From the NCBI GenBank assembly GCA_038138145.1, contig JAYQDD010000006.1:1-64000 (forward strand): 64,000 nt of DNA, read 5' to 3'. The translations under genes and the position numbers were made by a program. This DNA comes from UBA3537 sp038138145 (GTDB lineage Bacteria > Bacteroidota > Bacteroidia > Flavobacteriales > Flavobacteriaceae). Positions within the stretch are counted from its first letter, which is position 1. Each line of letters begins with the position of its first letter. This document shows, one piece after another, positions 17,883 through 24,997 of the stretch. The notes beneath the pieces are model-generated. The model was given only the letters and a program-made list of their open reading frames with translations. It did no database searches and had not been told where the DNA came from.

Positions 17883-19295
17883 CTACAATGTAGATGGGCA
17901 AACATAGTTGCTCATTTTTAGATTGGTCTTTTTCAATGCGGCAAATCCACCCGCGATATCTACAACATTATGGTGTCCTTGCCTTTTTAAAATAGAAGCG
18001 GTAATTACAGATCGGTATCCACCAGCACAATGAATGTGGTAGGTTTTGGAGTTGTCAATTTGTTCCATTTTCTCATTAATATAATCCAAAGCAAAATGTT
18101 GAACATGATCGCCTTCCAAATGCATGGAAAAAAATTCTCCATCTTTTCTCACATCCAAAACATTCAGTGGTTTGTTTTTGGTTAATTCTTCAAATTCATT
18201 AGCAGAGATAGAATCAATTTGATCCGTTGCTTTTCCAGTACTCATCCAGGCCTTGATTCCACCTTCTAAATAACCAAGGGTATTGTCGTAGCCCACTCGT
18301 GCCAATCGAGTCACGGCTTCTTCAGATTTTCCTTCAGGGACAACCAACAAAAGCGGTTGAGTGATGTCCTCTATAAGTGCGCCTACCCATGGTGCAAACC
18401 CACCATTGAGTCCAATAAAAATTGATCCGGGAATATGATTTTTTACAAACTCTTGTTGTGTTCTCACATCTAAAATGAGGGTATTTTTGTTTTCGGCAAG
18501 TTCTTGAAATAAATCCACTGAAAGTGGCGTATCTCCAGAAGCCAATACTTGATCTAAATCTGAATAACCCGTTTTGTTGAGGAGTGCATTTTTGGCAAAA
18601 TATTGTGGGGGAGGACTAATGCCGTCTAACACCTCTTTCACAAACTCTTCTTTGGTCATTTCAGACCTTAGGGCATAGTTTGTTTTCTTTTGGTCCCCTA
18701 TGGTTCCTACAGTTTCGTTGCTGAGATTTTTTCCACAAGCAGAGCCAGCACCATGCGCAGGATAAATAATAACGTCGTCGTCTAGGGTCATTATTTTTGA
18801 ACGCAAAGATTCAAAGAGCATTCCTGCTAAATCTTTTTCTGTGAGATCGGATTTTATGGCCAAATCTGGACGTCCAACATCACCCAAAAAGAGGGTGTCT
18901 CCAGTAAAAATTGCATGATTTCTTCCATTTTCATCAATCAATAAATAAGTGACTGATTCTAACGTATGGCCTGGTGTATGCAGCACTTTTACGGTAATAT
19001 TACCAATTTTAAATTCTTCGTTATCAGCAGCATTATAGCAATCAAAAGTCGTTTTTGTGTTCGGGCCAAATACAATGGTAGCGCCAGTTTTTTTGGCCAA
19101 ATCGACATGACCAGAAACGAAATCGGCATGGATATGGGTTTCAAAAATAAATTTGATTTGAGCACCGCTTTTTTGAGCTCTTTCAATGTAGGGTTGAGGT
19201 TCTCTTAGTGGATCAATAATTGCTGCTTCACCGTTCGATTCGATATAGTAGGCGCCTTGTGCAAGACATTTGGTATAGATTTGTTCGATTTTCAT
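17883..19295 (-). CDS. MBL-fold hydrolase with two rhodanese domains (persulfide dioxygenase-like)
   Basis: 470 residues from the ATG at 19295 (MKIEQIYTKCLAQGAYYIES); an upstream in-frame start would lie before the promoter at 19319-19347. Residues ~1-240 are a metallo-beta-lactamase domain with THIHADFVSGH, HTPGHT, FTGDTLFLGDVGRPDL and YPAHGAGSACG. Two rhodanese domains follow. The first (~265-360) has LILDVRTQQEF but no Cys in the active loop (VVPEGKSEEA); the second (~375-465) has LNVLDVRKDGEF and an active-loop Cys in HCAGGYRS. Such proteins oxidise or transfer sulfane sulfur of glutathione or protein persulfides. It is transcribed divergently from tRNA-Arg. Confidence 0.88.
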   Translation of the reverse strand: MKIEQIYTKCLAQGAYYIESNGEAAIIDPLREPQPYIERAQKSGAQIKFIFETHIHADFVSGHVDLAKKTGATIVFGPNTKTTFDCYNAADNEEFKIGNITVKVLHTPGHTLESVTYLLIDENGRNHAIFTGDTLFLGDVGRPDLAIKSDLTEKDLAGMLFESLRSKIMTLDDDVIIYPAHGAGSACGKNLSNETVGTIGDQKKTNYALRSEMTKEEFVKEVLDGISPPPQYFAKNALLNKTGYSDLDQVLASGDTPLSVDLFQELAENKNTLILDVRTQQEFVKNHIPGSIFIGLNGGFAPWVGALIEDITQPLLLVVPEGKSEEAVTRLARVGYDNTLGYLEGGIKAWMSTGKATDQIDSISANEFEELTKNKPLNVLDVRKDGEFFSMHLEGDHVQHFALDYINEKMEQIDNSKTYHIHCAGGYRSVITASILKRQGHHNVVDIAGGFAALKKTNLKMSNYVCPSTL

Positions 19296-19318
19296 AGCTA
19301 AAACATATTGTTTGCATA

Positions 19319-19347
19319 CAAATTTAAGTTTTTTGAATTTGAACAAA
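19319..19347 (-). promoter_or_regulatory. promoter of the MBL/rhodanese gene
   Basis: On the minus strand the -7 element TAAATTTG (19319-19326) and the -33 element TTTG (19344-19347) are 17 bp apart. This sets the start at 19295 and is back to back with the tRNA-Arg promoter. Confidence 0.6.
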
Positions 19348-19353
19348 AATTCT

Positions 19354-19383
19354 TTTGCGTAAAAAATTATTAAGTTATATTTG
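19354..19383 (+). promoter_or_regulatory. promoter of tRNA-Arg
   Basis: TTTG at 19354-19357, 18 bp, then TATATTTG at 19376-19383; the tRNA begins 13 bp later. A textbook flavobacterial promoter. Confidence 0.78.
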
Positions 19384-19395
19384 CAGCCCTATAAA

Positions 19396-19469
19396 GGCCT
19401 CGTAGCATAACTGAATAGTGCACTTGATTACGGCTCAAGAGGTTGCAGGTTTGAATCCTGCCGAGGTCA
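19396..19469 (+). tRNA. tRNA-Arg (ACG)
   Basis: 74-nt cloverleaf: acceptor GGCCTCG / CGAGGTC, with G·U at the second pair; D-stem GCAT / GTGC; anticodon stem CTTGA / TCAAG around TTACGGC (anticodon ACG); T-arm GCAGG-TTTGAAT-CCTGC. Discriminator A, no encoded CCA. The usual elbow pair G19-C56 is replaced by A19-U56 (D-loop AACTGAATA, T-loop TTTGAAT), and the 15-48 pair is A-U. Its last 16 bases recur twice downstream as apparent attachment-site copies. Confidence 0.95.
19454..19469 (+). other. putative attachment core, original copy in the tRNA 3' end
   Basis: AATCCTGCCGAGGTCA covers part of the T-loop, the 3' T-stem and the acceptor 3' strand of tRNA-Arg. Identical copies lie at 19566-19581 and 21645-21660. 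This is the part of tRNA genes that tyrosine recombinases commonly use. Confidence 0.6.
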
Positions 19470-19581
19470 CGAATAAATAGTTCAATAAAGAAAAACGCCA
19501 AGCTTGCTTGAGCGTTTTTTTGTTTGGACTATTTTCAGCACGGAGTGCTAAGGGTCAGCGTAGCTAATCCTGCCGAGGTCA
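19465..19581 (+). repeat. direct repeat R1 (117 bp), contains the tRNA terminator and ends in a tRNA 3'-end copy
   Basis: From the tRNA's GGTCAC to the second GGTCA. It matches R2 (21544-21660) at 115 of 117 positions with no gaps. It contains an intrinsic terminator hairpin (19493-19521), a small AGCAC-GGA-GTGCT hairpin (19537-19549), and at its right end AATCCTGCCGAGGTCA. R1 is probably the native flank of the tRNA or an earlier insertion; R2 is its copy on the far side of the insert. Confidence 0.93.
19491..19527 (+). terminator. intrinsic terminator of tRNA-Arg inside R1
   Basis: AACGC-CAAGC-TT-GCTTG-A-GCGTT hairpin (10 bp with one bulged A) followed by T7. Confidence 0.88.
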
Positions 19582-19628
19582 CGAATTATCCTCAAGAATA
19601 ATTACTTATTTTTGGGGATATTTTTTTT
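19577..19628 (+). repeat. boundary element S1: GGTCAC plus terminator-like hairpin
   Basis: After GGTCAC comes TATCCTCAA (19587-19595) pairing with TTGGGGATA (19612-19620), then T8. It matches S2 (21249-21296) at 45 of 48 positions. It marks the left end of the payload carrying two lipoprotein genes and could block transcripts arriving from the tRNA side. Confidence 0.8.
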
Positions 19629-19709
19629 GGCATATTTTCAAAAAATTGATTTTTTTTGAATTAATCGGTTTTATTTTTAACTTGTAAATTGAAATCAAAT
19701 TAAAATAAT

Positions 19710-20231
19710 ATGAAAACAATTAATCTACTAGCCATTATCTTAATAATCTCAATTGGATGTACAACAACTGTCTCAAATGATGTATCCACGTTAACAAATG
19801 GAGGAAAAATCCTTAATGGACCTAATGCAGGTTCCACTTACACATTTGCAAGTGACGAAGTTGGACAATTGGCTATCGATTTTTCAAATGCTTTTGTTAG
19901 AAAAGATATGAGTTTCATATCAACTGAGCATTTTACAGATTCAATTTTTTTCTATCCTGAGAAAGGTTTAGAAAAAGTAGTAATGGATTTAGAAACAGGT
20001 AAAAAATTAATTCAGGCTATGCACGAGCCATATGACTCAATAACGCGTTGGGTCTATGATGTTATGCCTGTCGTTCCGTCCTATGACAAAGAATTGACAA
20101 TTGTTATGTTCCCATTTACAGAAAAGCGTTACAAAAAGGATGGTACAGTTGAAAAATTCAGATTCTATGAAAGACACTACATAAGAAATGGAAAAATCAC
20201 AGGTGTTAGAAAGTGGAGTCAAGAGGAATAA
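19710..20231 (+). CDS. NTF2-like lipoprotein in the repeat-bounded insert
   Basis: 173 residues with the lipobox ISIGC (Cys 17). The remainder has the size and pattern of a SnoaL/NTF2-like alpha+beta fold: a helix FSNAFVRKDMSFISTEHFTDSIFFYPEKG, later strands (ELTIVMFPFTEKRYK, VEKFRFYERHYIRNGKITGVRKW). NTF2-like folds serve as enzymes, carriers or binding modules; no catalytic residues can be assigned. First gene of the payload between S1 and T1, 47 bp before a second NTF2-like lipoprotein and probably co-transcribed with it. Confidence 0.65.
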   Translation: MKTINLLAIILIISIGCTTTVSNDVSTLTNGGKILNGPNAGSTYTFASDEVGQLAIDFSNAFVRKDMSFISTEHFTDSIFFYPEKGLEKVVMDLETGKKLIQAMHEPYDSITRWVYDVMPVVPSYDKELTIVMFPFTEKRYKKDGTVEKFRFYERHYIRNGKITGVRKWSQEE

Positions 20232-20278
20232 TTATATCTATATTGAAAATTCAAATATTAACTTATAAAGAACTTTAA

Positions 20279-21157
20279 ATGAAAAATCAAATATTATTGG
20301 CATTTATTGCCATCACAGTTCTAGCGTGTTCAAATTCCAGCGAAAGTGTGGCATCTATGGACGCCAAATCGTTAAAAATTAAAAGTCATATAAACGCTTA
20401 TATGAATAACGATTCTAGTGTAGCAGAAAAATTATTTGCGGAAGACTTAGAACTCTACGATCAGTTTTCTAATAATCAAAAAGACGGTGAAACTCTTTCT
20501 AATCCTGGTGGGAATATGGGATTAATTGAGGCGGATAAATTTACACATGTTTTGTTTAGTGAAATAAAATGCACCACAGACAATATTAAAACATATACAG
20601 ACACAAATGGGGATGTTTATACAGTTTTCTGGTCTATGTGGTCTGGTAAAGGCAATTTTACAGGCGCCAAGACAACCATTCCATTTCATTGTGTAAGTTT
20701 ATGGGAAGGAGATAAAATTTCTAAGGTATGGCGTTACATGGACCCATCAGCTTTACAAAAAGAAATAGATGCGTTTGAAGGATTTAATAATTCATCAACT
20801 AAAGTCATGGGGTTAGCAGACTTGAAAGTTAATGATGGATTTACTAAAAATGAAGTTAAAGAATTTATGAAAAACTTCACAAAATTTGTCAGAGATACTG
20901 AGCCAAACACATACGATTTTGGATATTTTATTTCAGCAGATGGACAGCATGTTAACTTAGTTGAAAAGTATTATGATTCTGCAGATTTTGTACACCATCT
21001 TAATAATTTTGAATCCAGTAAGTTTGCTGAAAAATTCATGACAATTTTTAGTTTAGAGCGAGTTCTTGTAGTTGGAAATAGTTCAGATGCTTTAAAAGCT
21101 AAAGTAAAAGGTTATGGAGCTGAGCTTCGCGAAAACATTGGGGGTTGGATTGATTAG
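20279..21157 (+). CDS. lipoprotein with an NTF2-like domain and a second C-terminal domain
   Basis: 292 residues, lipobox VLAC (Cys 17). Residues ~28-165 resemble an NTF2/SnoaL-like domain (IKSHINAYMNNDSSVAEKLFAEDLELYDQF ends before strands with VYTVFWSMWSGKGNFTG and IPFHCVSLWEGDKISKVWRYMD). Residues ~190-292 form a separate alpha/beta unit (VKEFMKNFTKFVRDTEPNT, HVNLVEKYYDSADFVHHLNNF, FSLERVLVVGN). That pattern resembles small dimeric alpha-beta barrel monooxygenase-like domains, but the match is weak. Both genes of this payload are lipoproteins, so an envelope function is likely. A hairpin terminator follows at 21165-21183. Confidence 0.62.
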   Translation: MKNQILLAFIAITVLACSNSSESVASMDAKSLKIKSHINAYMNNDSSVAEKLFAEDLELYDQFSNNQKDGETLSNPGGNMGLIEADKFTHVLFSEIKCTTDNIKTYTDTNGDVYTVFWSMWSGKGNFTGAKTTIPFHCVSLWEGDKISKVWRYMDPSALQKEIDAFEGFNNSSTKVMGLADLKVNDGFTKNEVKEFMKNFTKFVRDTEPNTYDFGYFISADGQHVNLVEKYYDSADFVHHLNNFESSKFAEKFMTIFSLERVLVVGNSSDALKAKVKGYGAELRENIGGWID

Positions 21158-21164
21158 TTTTTTT

Positions 21165-21183
21165 AAAATCCTTACGGATTTTT
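21165..21183 (+). terminator. terminator of the lipoprotein pair
   Basis: AAAATCC-TTAC-GGATTTT stem-loop followed by a short T run, right after the second lipoprotein stop. Confidence 0.7.
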
Positions 21184-21221
21184 CTTAAATGAAATTATGT
21201 GATTAACTTATTATAATCTCT

Positions 21222-21254
21222 AAAAAAGTTCGAACTTCCATAAGTTTGGGTCAC
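21222..21254 (+). repeat. boundary element T1: 12-bp palindrome and GGGTCAC
   Basis: AAGTTCGAACTT (21226-21237) is a perfect palindrome; 10 bp later comes TTGGGTCAC. It matches T2 at 25 of 29 positions and marks the right end of the two-lipoprotein payload. Confidence 0.75.
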
Positions 21255-21297
21255 AAATTATCCTCAAGAATAATAATTTATTTTTGGGGATATTTTA
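21249..21297 (+). repeat. boundary element S2
   Basis: Second copy of the GGTCAC plus TATCCTCAA...TTGGGGATA hairpin. It directly follows T1 and begins the small-protein payload. Confidence 0.8.
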
Positions 21298-21336
21298 TTA
21301 GATTTGATTTCAATTGTACATTTAGGTTATATCTAT

Positions 21337-21501
21337 ATGAAAAAAAGACTATTTGACTTAATTTTTATAATTATTTCAGCTTCAATGTTAGTTGCATTTT
21401 CAGAATATGGTCTTTTGGAAAAGAATATTGCTTTTTCGTTTATACCCATTCTAATTGCATATTTTTTAGGACAATATTCTAATATTAGGTTCAAGAAATA
21501 A
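21337..21501 (+). CDS. small membrane protein in the insert
   Basis: 54 residues from the ATG at 21337 (MKKRLFDLIFIIISASMLVAF); an in-frame TTG at 21304 is too near the S2 hairpin to be preferred. Two hydrophobic helices (about 5-22 and 30-46) with a basic C-terminus (IRFKK). No family recognised. It is the only gene of the second payload, between S2 and T2, and has no visible partner. Confidence 0.5.
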   Translation: MKKRLFDLIFIIISASMLVAFSEYGLLEKNIAFSFIPILIAYFLGQYSNIRFKK

Positions 21502-21517
21502 TTGAAAAACACTCCAT

Positions 21518-21549
21518 AAAAAGTTCGAACTTTCGAAAGCTTGGGTCAC
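21518..21549 (+). repeat. boundary element T2: 12-bp palindrome and GGGTCAC
   Basis: AAGTTCGAACTT at 21521-21532, then TCGAAAGCTTGGGTCAC. It marks the right end of the second payload and joins directly to R2. Confidence 0.75.
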
Positions 21550-21660
21550 GAATAAATAGTTCAATAAAGAAAAACGCCAAGCTTGCTTGAACGTTTTTTT
21601 GTTTGGACTATTTTCAGCACGGAGTGCTAAGGGTCAGCGTAGTTAATCCTGCCGAGGTCA
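21544..21660 (+). repeat. direct repeat R2 (117 bp), second copy of R1
   Basis: It differs from R1 at two positions. One weakens the terminator stem (GAGCG to GAACG); the other is GCTAAT to GTTAAT near the right end. It ends in AATCCTGCCGAGGTCA (21645-21660), 3 bp before the stop codon of the convergent protease gene, so it also supplies the downstream region of that gene. Confidence 0.93.
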
Positions 21661-21663
21661 TAA

Positions 21664-24381
21664 TTAATTCACAATTATTTTTTTTGTTATTCTATACGAA
21701 CCATCAGCAATTTGAACCAGATACACCCCTGATTGTGCATTATTTAGTGTGATGACTTCCTCAAACCTAGTGGTGCTGGAGTACTTATTAGCGTACATCA
21801 ATCTTCCTCTTATATCATAAACATCTACCGAAATCTCTTGTCCAGATTTTGGATTAAACCCAATACTAAATGATCCATTGTTTGGATTGGGATAAACCTG
21901 AAGGGCGTAAAATTCTTCATCTTGAACGCTCAAAGGGGATGTAGCACAAATTTCTAAAGAATAATCGTTCAATAGCCCAGTGTCTTCATTCCAATAGTCC
22001 CTAATACCAATAAGCCAAGTTCCTGCAGAATTTAAGTCATCAAAAATAGAGAGTGCAGTACCTCCTGATTGAAAGGTGCCACCGGTGGGACTACCACATA
22101 CAATTGCAGACGATGCCTCATCGTCAAACGTTATGTCTAAATTATCTTCACCACCACAATTTCTGTCGAACAATACAGCTTGTGTGCCATCAGGGTGTTG
22201 CAATATAATTTGTAAATCGTTTATATATGTGTGTGCAATATCGATATTGAAATTAACATCTGAAATGACCACATCTTCATTTACTTCTATGGGAACAACA
22301 AGAAAATCGCCAGGCTGATTATTTCCTAAACCGTCAGGGATAGCTAGATCTAAAGTACTGTCGGCGTAGCTGATACAACTTTCTTCTAGGCCTATAGTTA
22401 TATTTTGGGTGTTAATATTAAAGAAGATATTATTCGCCGCAGCGACCATAACTCTACAAGAAGCCGAGATTACATTAGGCACAGTAATCTCATGACTCCC
22501 ATCGTTGGGCACACTAGCAGCAAGAACGGTATCGTAGTTGAGTCCATCTGTAGCGAATAAAATATCAACATTAGCTTCATTAATGCCATTGGCTGTAGTG
22601 CCGGCAACATCCCACGTAATAGTCTCTGTGGCCCCAACTGTCCAAGTTTGTCCACCAACGTTTTGAGAAGTAACTACAAAAGGCCCTGCTGTAGACACAA
22701 CTGTTGCAGTCATTTGGCTAGTTGCAGTTTGTCCTCCTCTTGTATCATTATCTCGTACGGTAACTTTGAAGTTAAGGTTACGATCAACAGATGAGAGTTT
22801 TTCCCACTCTGTTGACACGCCACCATTGGCTAGAATGTCCTGCATCCTTGGAATATATCTTGTTGGTGAGCTTGTACCTTCAAAAGACCGAACAAGAGGG
22901 CCATTGGCATTGGTCTCCGCTGGTGCCCCTTGATCACCTAAATCGTATTGCTCCCATGTATAGGTGTGCGATGCAGTTCCATCAGTATCTGTTGACGTCC
23001 CTGTGAGTTTGTACGGTGTTAAAGCGGGAATGACGTAATTGTTACCCGCATCTGCAATTGGCGCAGTATTGCCCGTAGGTGTTTGTGCGGCACAAGTACT
23101 ATTACCAAAAGCAATGTTGTTCCACATCATTTGTAAACTTTTTTGATGAAAATAAGCATCACTATTGGATTGTACATTTTGTGGCGCACATATTCCAGCA
23201 TAAGCCATAATGGTTGAGCCACTTCCGGGTTCATATGCATTAGAAAAGGATATGTTTGAGCCACAACTCCCTGCACTTCCATTGAAGGTATGGGGTGCAC
23301 CAAATTGATGCCCAAGCTCATGAGCTACATAATCTACATCAAATGGGTCACCAACAGGACTTCCTTGACCAGTGATTCCTCTTGCTTTACTTCCGGTACA
23401 AGGGGAGTTTAGAGCTGCTAAACCACCCCCACCTGTAGAAAAGGTGTGGCCGATGTCGTAATTAGAAAATCCAATAGTATTGTCAATTACAGTTTGACTT
23501 TGATTGATTAAAGTCCCTGCACTGTTATTTGAAAAATTATCAGAGTCAATAAAAATTATACTTTCATTGTTGGCTACGATGGTCATGGTAAGTGATAAAT
23601 CTCTTTCGTATATAAAATTATTTCTGTTGATGGTCACCACCATAGCAGCCAATACTGCTGCTTTTTTGCTCGCCTCTGTGTCACCTGCAGTTAATCCAGC
23701 TGCAGTCCAGTGAAATTGAGCATATTCAACAGTACATGCTAGCGCCAATCTAAATTCACGCATTGTACCATCATTTGCATTGGAAAAGTTGTTATTGGAC
23801 ATATTACGTTGTTGCATTTCTGTAGTGTCGTTTTCAAATTCGCATATCCATTCTTTGTCCAAAACGGTTAAATCCTTTTTGGAATAGACGATGTATGCAT
23901 TTGAATCTTTGGTGTAGGGGTCTATGAATTCTGTTCCATGACCGGTTCTAAAAGACATGGTATGAAGGCCATATGGTGTAATGCTAAAACGAATGGCATT
24001 TGTAGGATTTGAAGTGCTTTTCCCAATATAAGTTCTTATGTTTAAGTAGTTGTCTTGTAATGGTCTCTCCATAACAGAAGCTTCCATAATGCTAAATGTC
24101 TCAAAAGTATCATCAGCTGTTGGAAAATCGACAAATTTTTCTGGACTGTTTACACTACTTCTTCTTTGAGGTGCATCTACTAGATGATTTTTTAATGCAT
24201 CAATATTTAAAGTATAAAATTGTCCCGATTTTGGTTCAGACTTTCTAAGAATACGTTCTTTTTTTGGAAGTTTTTCTTTGGTTGTTTTATTCCAGAATGA
24301 CGAAGTTGACTGTGCAAAAGAATTTAATGCAAATGTCCAGAACAAAATAACAAAAAAACAGGTGGTGTAATTTTTCTTCAT
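21664..24381 (-). CDS. secreted zinc metalloprotease (reprolysin-like, M12B) with P domain and T9SS type A sorting domain
   Basis: 905 residues. A signal peptide (…NSFAQS) precedes a prodomain. The catalytic region near residues 350-365 has HELGHQFGAPHTF, the HExxHxxGxxH zinc motif; a downstream GSTIMAY supplies the Met-turn. Ig/PKD-like segments follow (NTAPIADAGNNYVIPALTPY). A proprotein-convertase P domain comes next (about 705-815, with INDLQIILQHPDGTQ and GTWLIGIRDY). The type A Por sorting domain closes the protein (YPNPNNGSFSIGF ... GVYLVQIADG ... KKIIVN). Exported through Sec and then type IX secretion. Its stop lies 3 bp from repeat R2. Confidence 0.92.
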   Translation of the reverse strand: MKKNYTTCFFVILFWTFALNSFAQSTSSFWNKTTKEKLPKKERILRKSEPKSGQFYTLNIDALKNHLVDAPQRRSSVNSPEKFVDFPTADDTFETFSIMEASVMERPLQDNYLNIRTYIGKSTSNPTNAIRFSITPYGLHTMSFRTGHGTEFIDPYTKDSNAYIVYSKKDLTVLDKEWICEFENDTTEMQQRNMSNNNFSNANDGTMREFRLALACTVEYAQFHWTAAGLTAGDTEASKKAAVLAAMVVTINRNNFIYERDLSLTMTIVANNESIIFIDSDNFSNNSAGTLINQSQTVIDNTIGFSNYDIGHTFSTGGGGLAALNSPCTGSKARGITGQGSPVGDPFDVDYVAHELGHQFGAPHTFNGSAGSCGSNISFSNAYEPGSGSTIMAYAGICAPQNVQSNSDAYFHQKSLQMMWNNIAFGNSTCAAQTPTGNTAPIADAGNNYVIPALTPYKLTGTSTDTDGTASHTYTWEQYDLGDQGAPAETNANGPLVRSFEGTSSPTRYIPRMQDILANGGVSTEWEKLSSVDRNLNFKVTVRDNDTRGGQTATSQMTATVVSTAGPFVVTSQNVGGQTWTVGATETITWDVAGTTANGINEANVDILFATDGLNYDTVLAASVPNDGSHEITVPNVISASCRVMVAAANNIFFNINTQNITIGLEESCISYADSTLDLAIPDGLGNNQPGDFLVVPIEVNEDVVISDVNFNIDIAHTYINDLQIILQHPDGTQAVLFDRNCGGEDNLDITFDDEASSAIVCGSPTGGTFQSGGTALSIFDDLNSAGTWLIGIRDYWNEDTGLLNDYSLEICATSPLSVQDEEFYALQVYPNPNNGSFSIGFNPKSGQEISVDVYDIRGRLMYANKYSSTTRFEEVITLNNAQSGVYLVQIADGSYRITKKIIVN

Positions 24382-24443
24382 AAAAAAAAGCTATATTGAT
24401 TTGGGCAAAATTATGATTATGGTTTATGATTTTAAATAAAATT

Positions 24444-24983
24444 ATGTTAATAAAATTCAGTTTATTCAAAAATATATGCTTTATTTTTTTGATTTGTACA
24501 GCTTGTACATCAACGATAAAGCCCATAGAGGACAATGAATCTCAAAATCAGATTCTAAATTGCCCTGAGGGATGGGGTTGTTCTTTTGAGCTTTTAAAGA
24601 ACAAAAGTGCAAAAATAGAATTCGATAAATTCAATAATTCATTTTTAACCCTAATTGATAGCAAGTCAAACGTATTGAGATTTAAATATTTCCGTAACCA
24701 CATTCCAGGAACCGCCGATAGTAGTTACGATGAATATATTTATTTAAACATTGACAATTTTCAAAACAACATTAACCTCACTGATGCGTCTTTGGCAGAG
24801 GTTGATGCTATATTTGGACGAATGTGTTTCTGTACCGCAGAAAGTGTTGGCTATTTTCCCATCAGAAACGGCCATTTAAAAATTAAAAAAATGAATAAAA
24901 ACCGCTTTAAAATAGATTTTTCATTTAAACTTGAAACAGTACCACAAGTTATAGAAAACATCAGCGAAGTTCTCAGGTATTAA
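24444..24983 (+). CDS. lipoprotein of unknown function
   Basis: 179 residues from the ATG at 24444; another in-frame ATG lies six codons upstream at 24426. The signal (MLIKFSLFKNICFIFLICTAC) ends in a lipobox. The mature protein has CPEGWGCSFELLKNKSAKIEF near the start and a later MCFCTAESVGYFPIRNG, so four or more cysteines outside the lipobox may form disulfides in the periplasm or at the surface. Family not recognised. It is transcribed divergently from the protease gene and convergently with the 49-residue small protein. Confidence 0.6.
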   Translation: MLIKFSLFKNICFIFLICTACTSTIKPIEDNESQNQILNCPEGWGCSFELLKNKSAKIEFDKFNNSFLTLIDSKSNVLRFKYFRNHIPGTADSSYDEYIYLNIDNFQNNINLTDASLAEVDAIFGRMCFCTAESVGYFPIRNGHLKIKKMNKNRFKIDFSFKLETVPQVIENISEVLRY

Positions 24984-24997
24984 TGTAAAATACTTTT

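Noticed and set aside
19550..19582. A second tRNA gene at the end of R1
   Set aside because: Only the last 16 bases of the tRNA are repeated. The 5' acceptor, D-arm and anticodon arm are missing, so it is an attachment-type copy and not a gene.
21226..21237. Integron attC site
   Set aside because: The palindrome lacks the paired R and L boxes of attC (GTTRRRY / RYYYAAC at both ends of a long imperfect hairpin), and no integron integrase is visible.
19465..21660. Insertion sequence or transposon
   Set aside because: The repeats are direct, not inverted, and no transposase or integrase is encoded between them.
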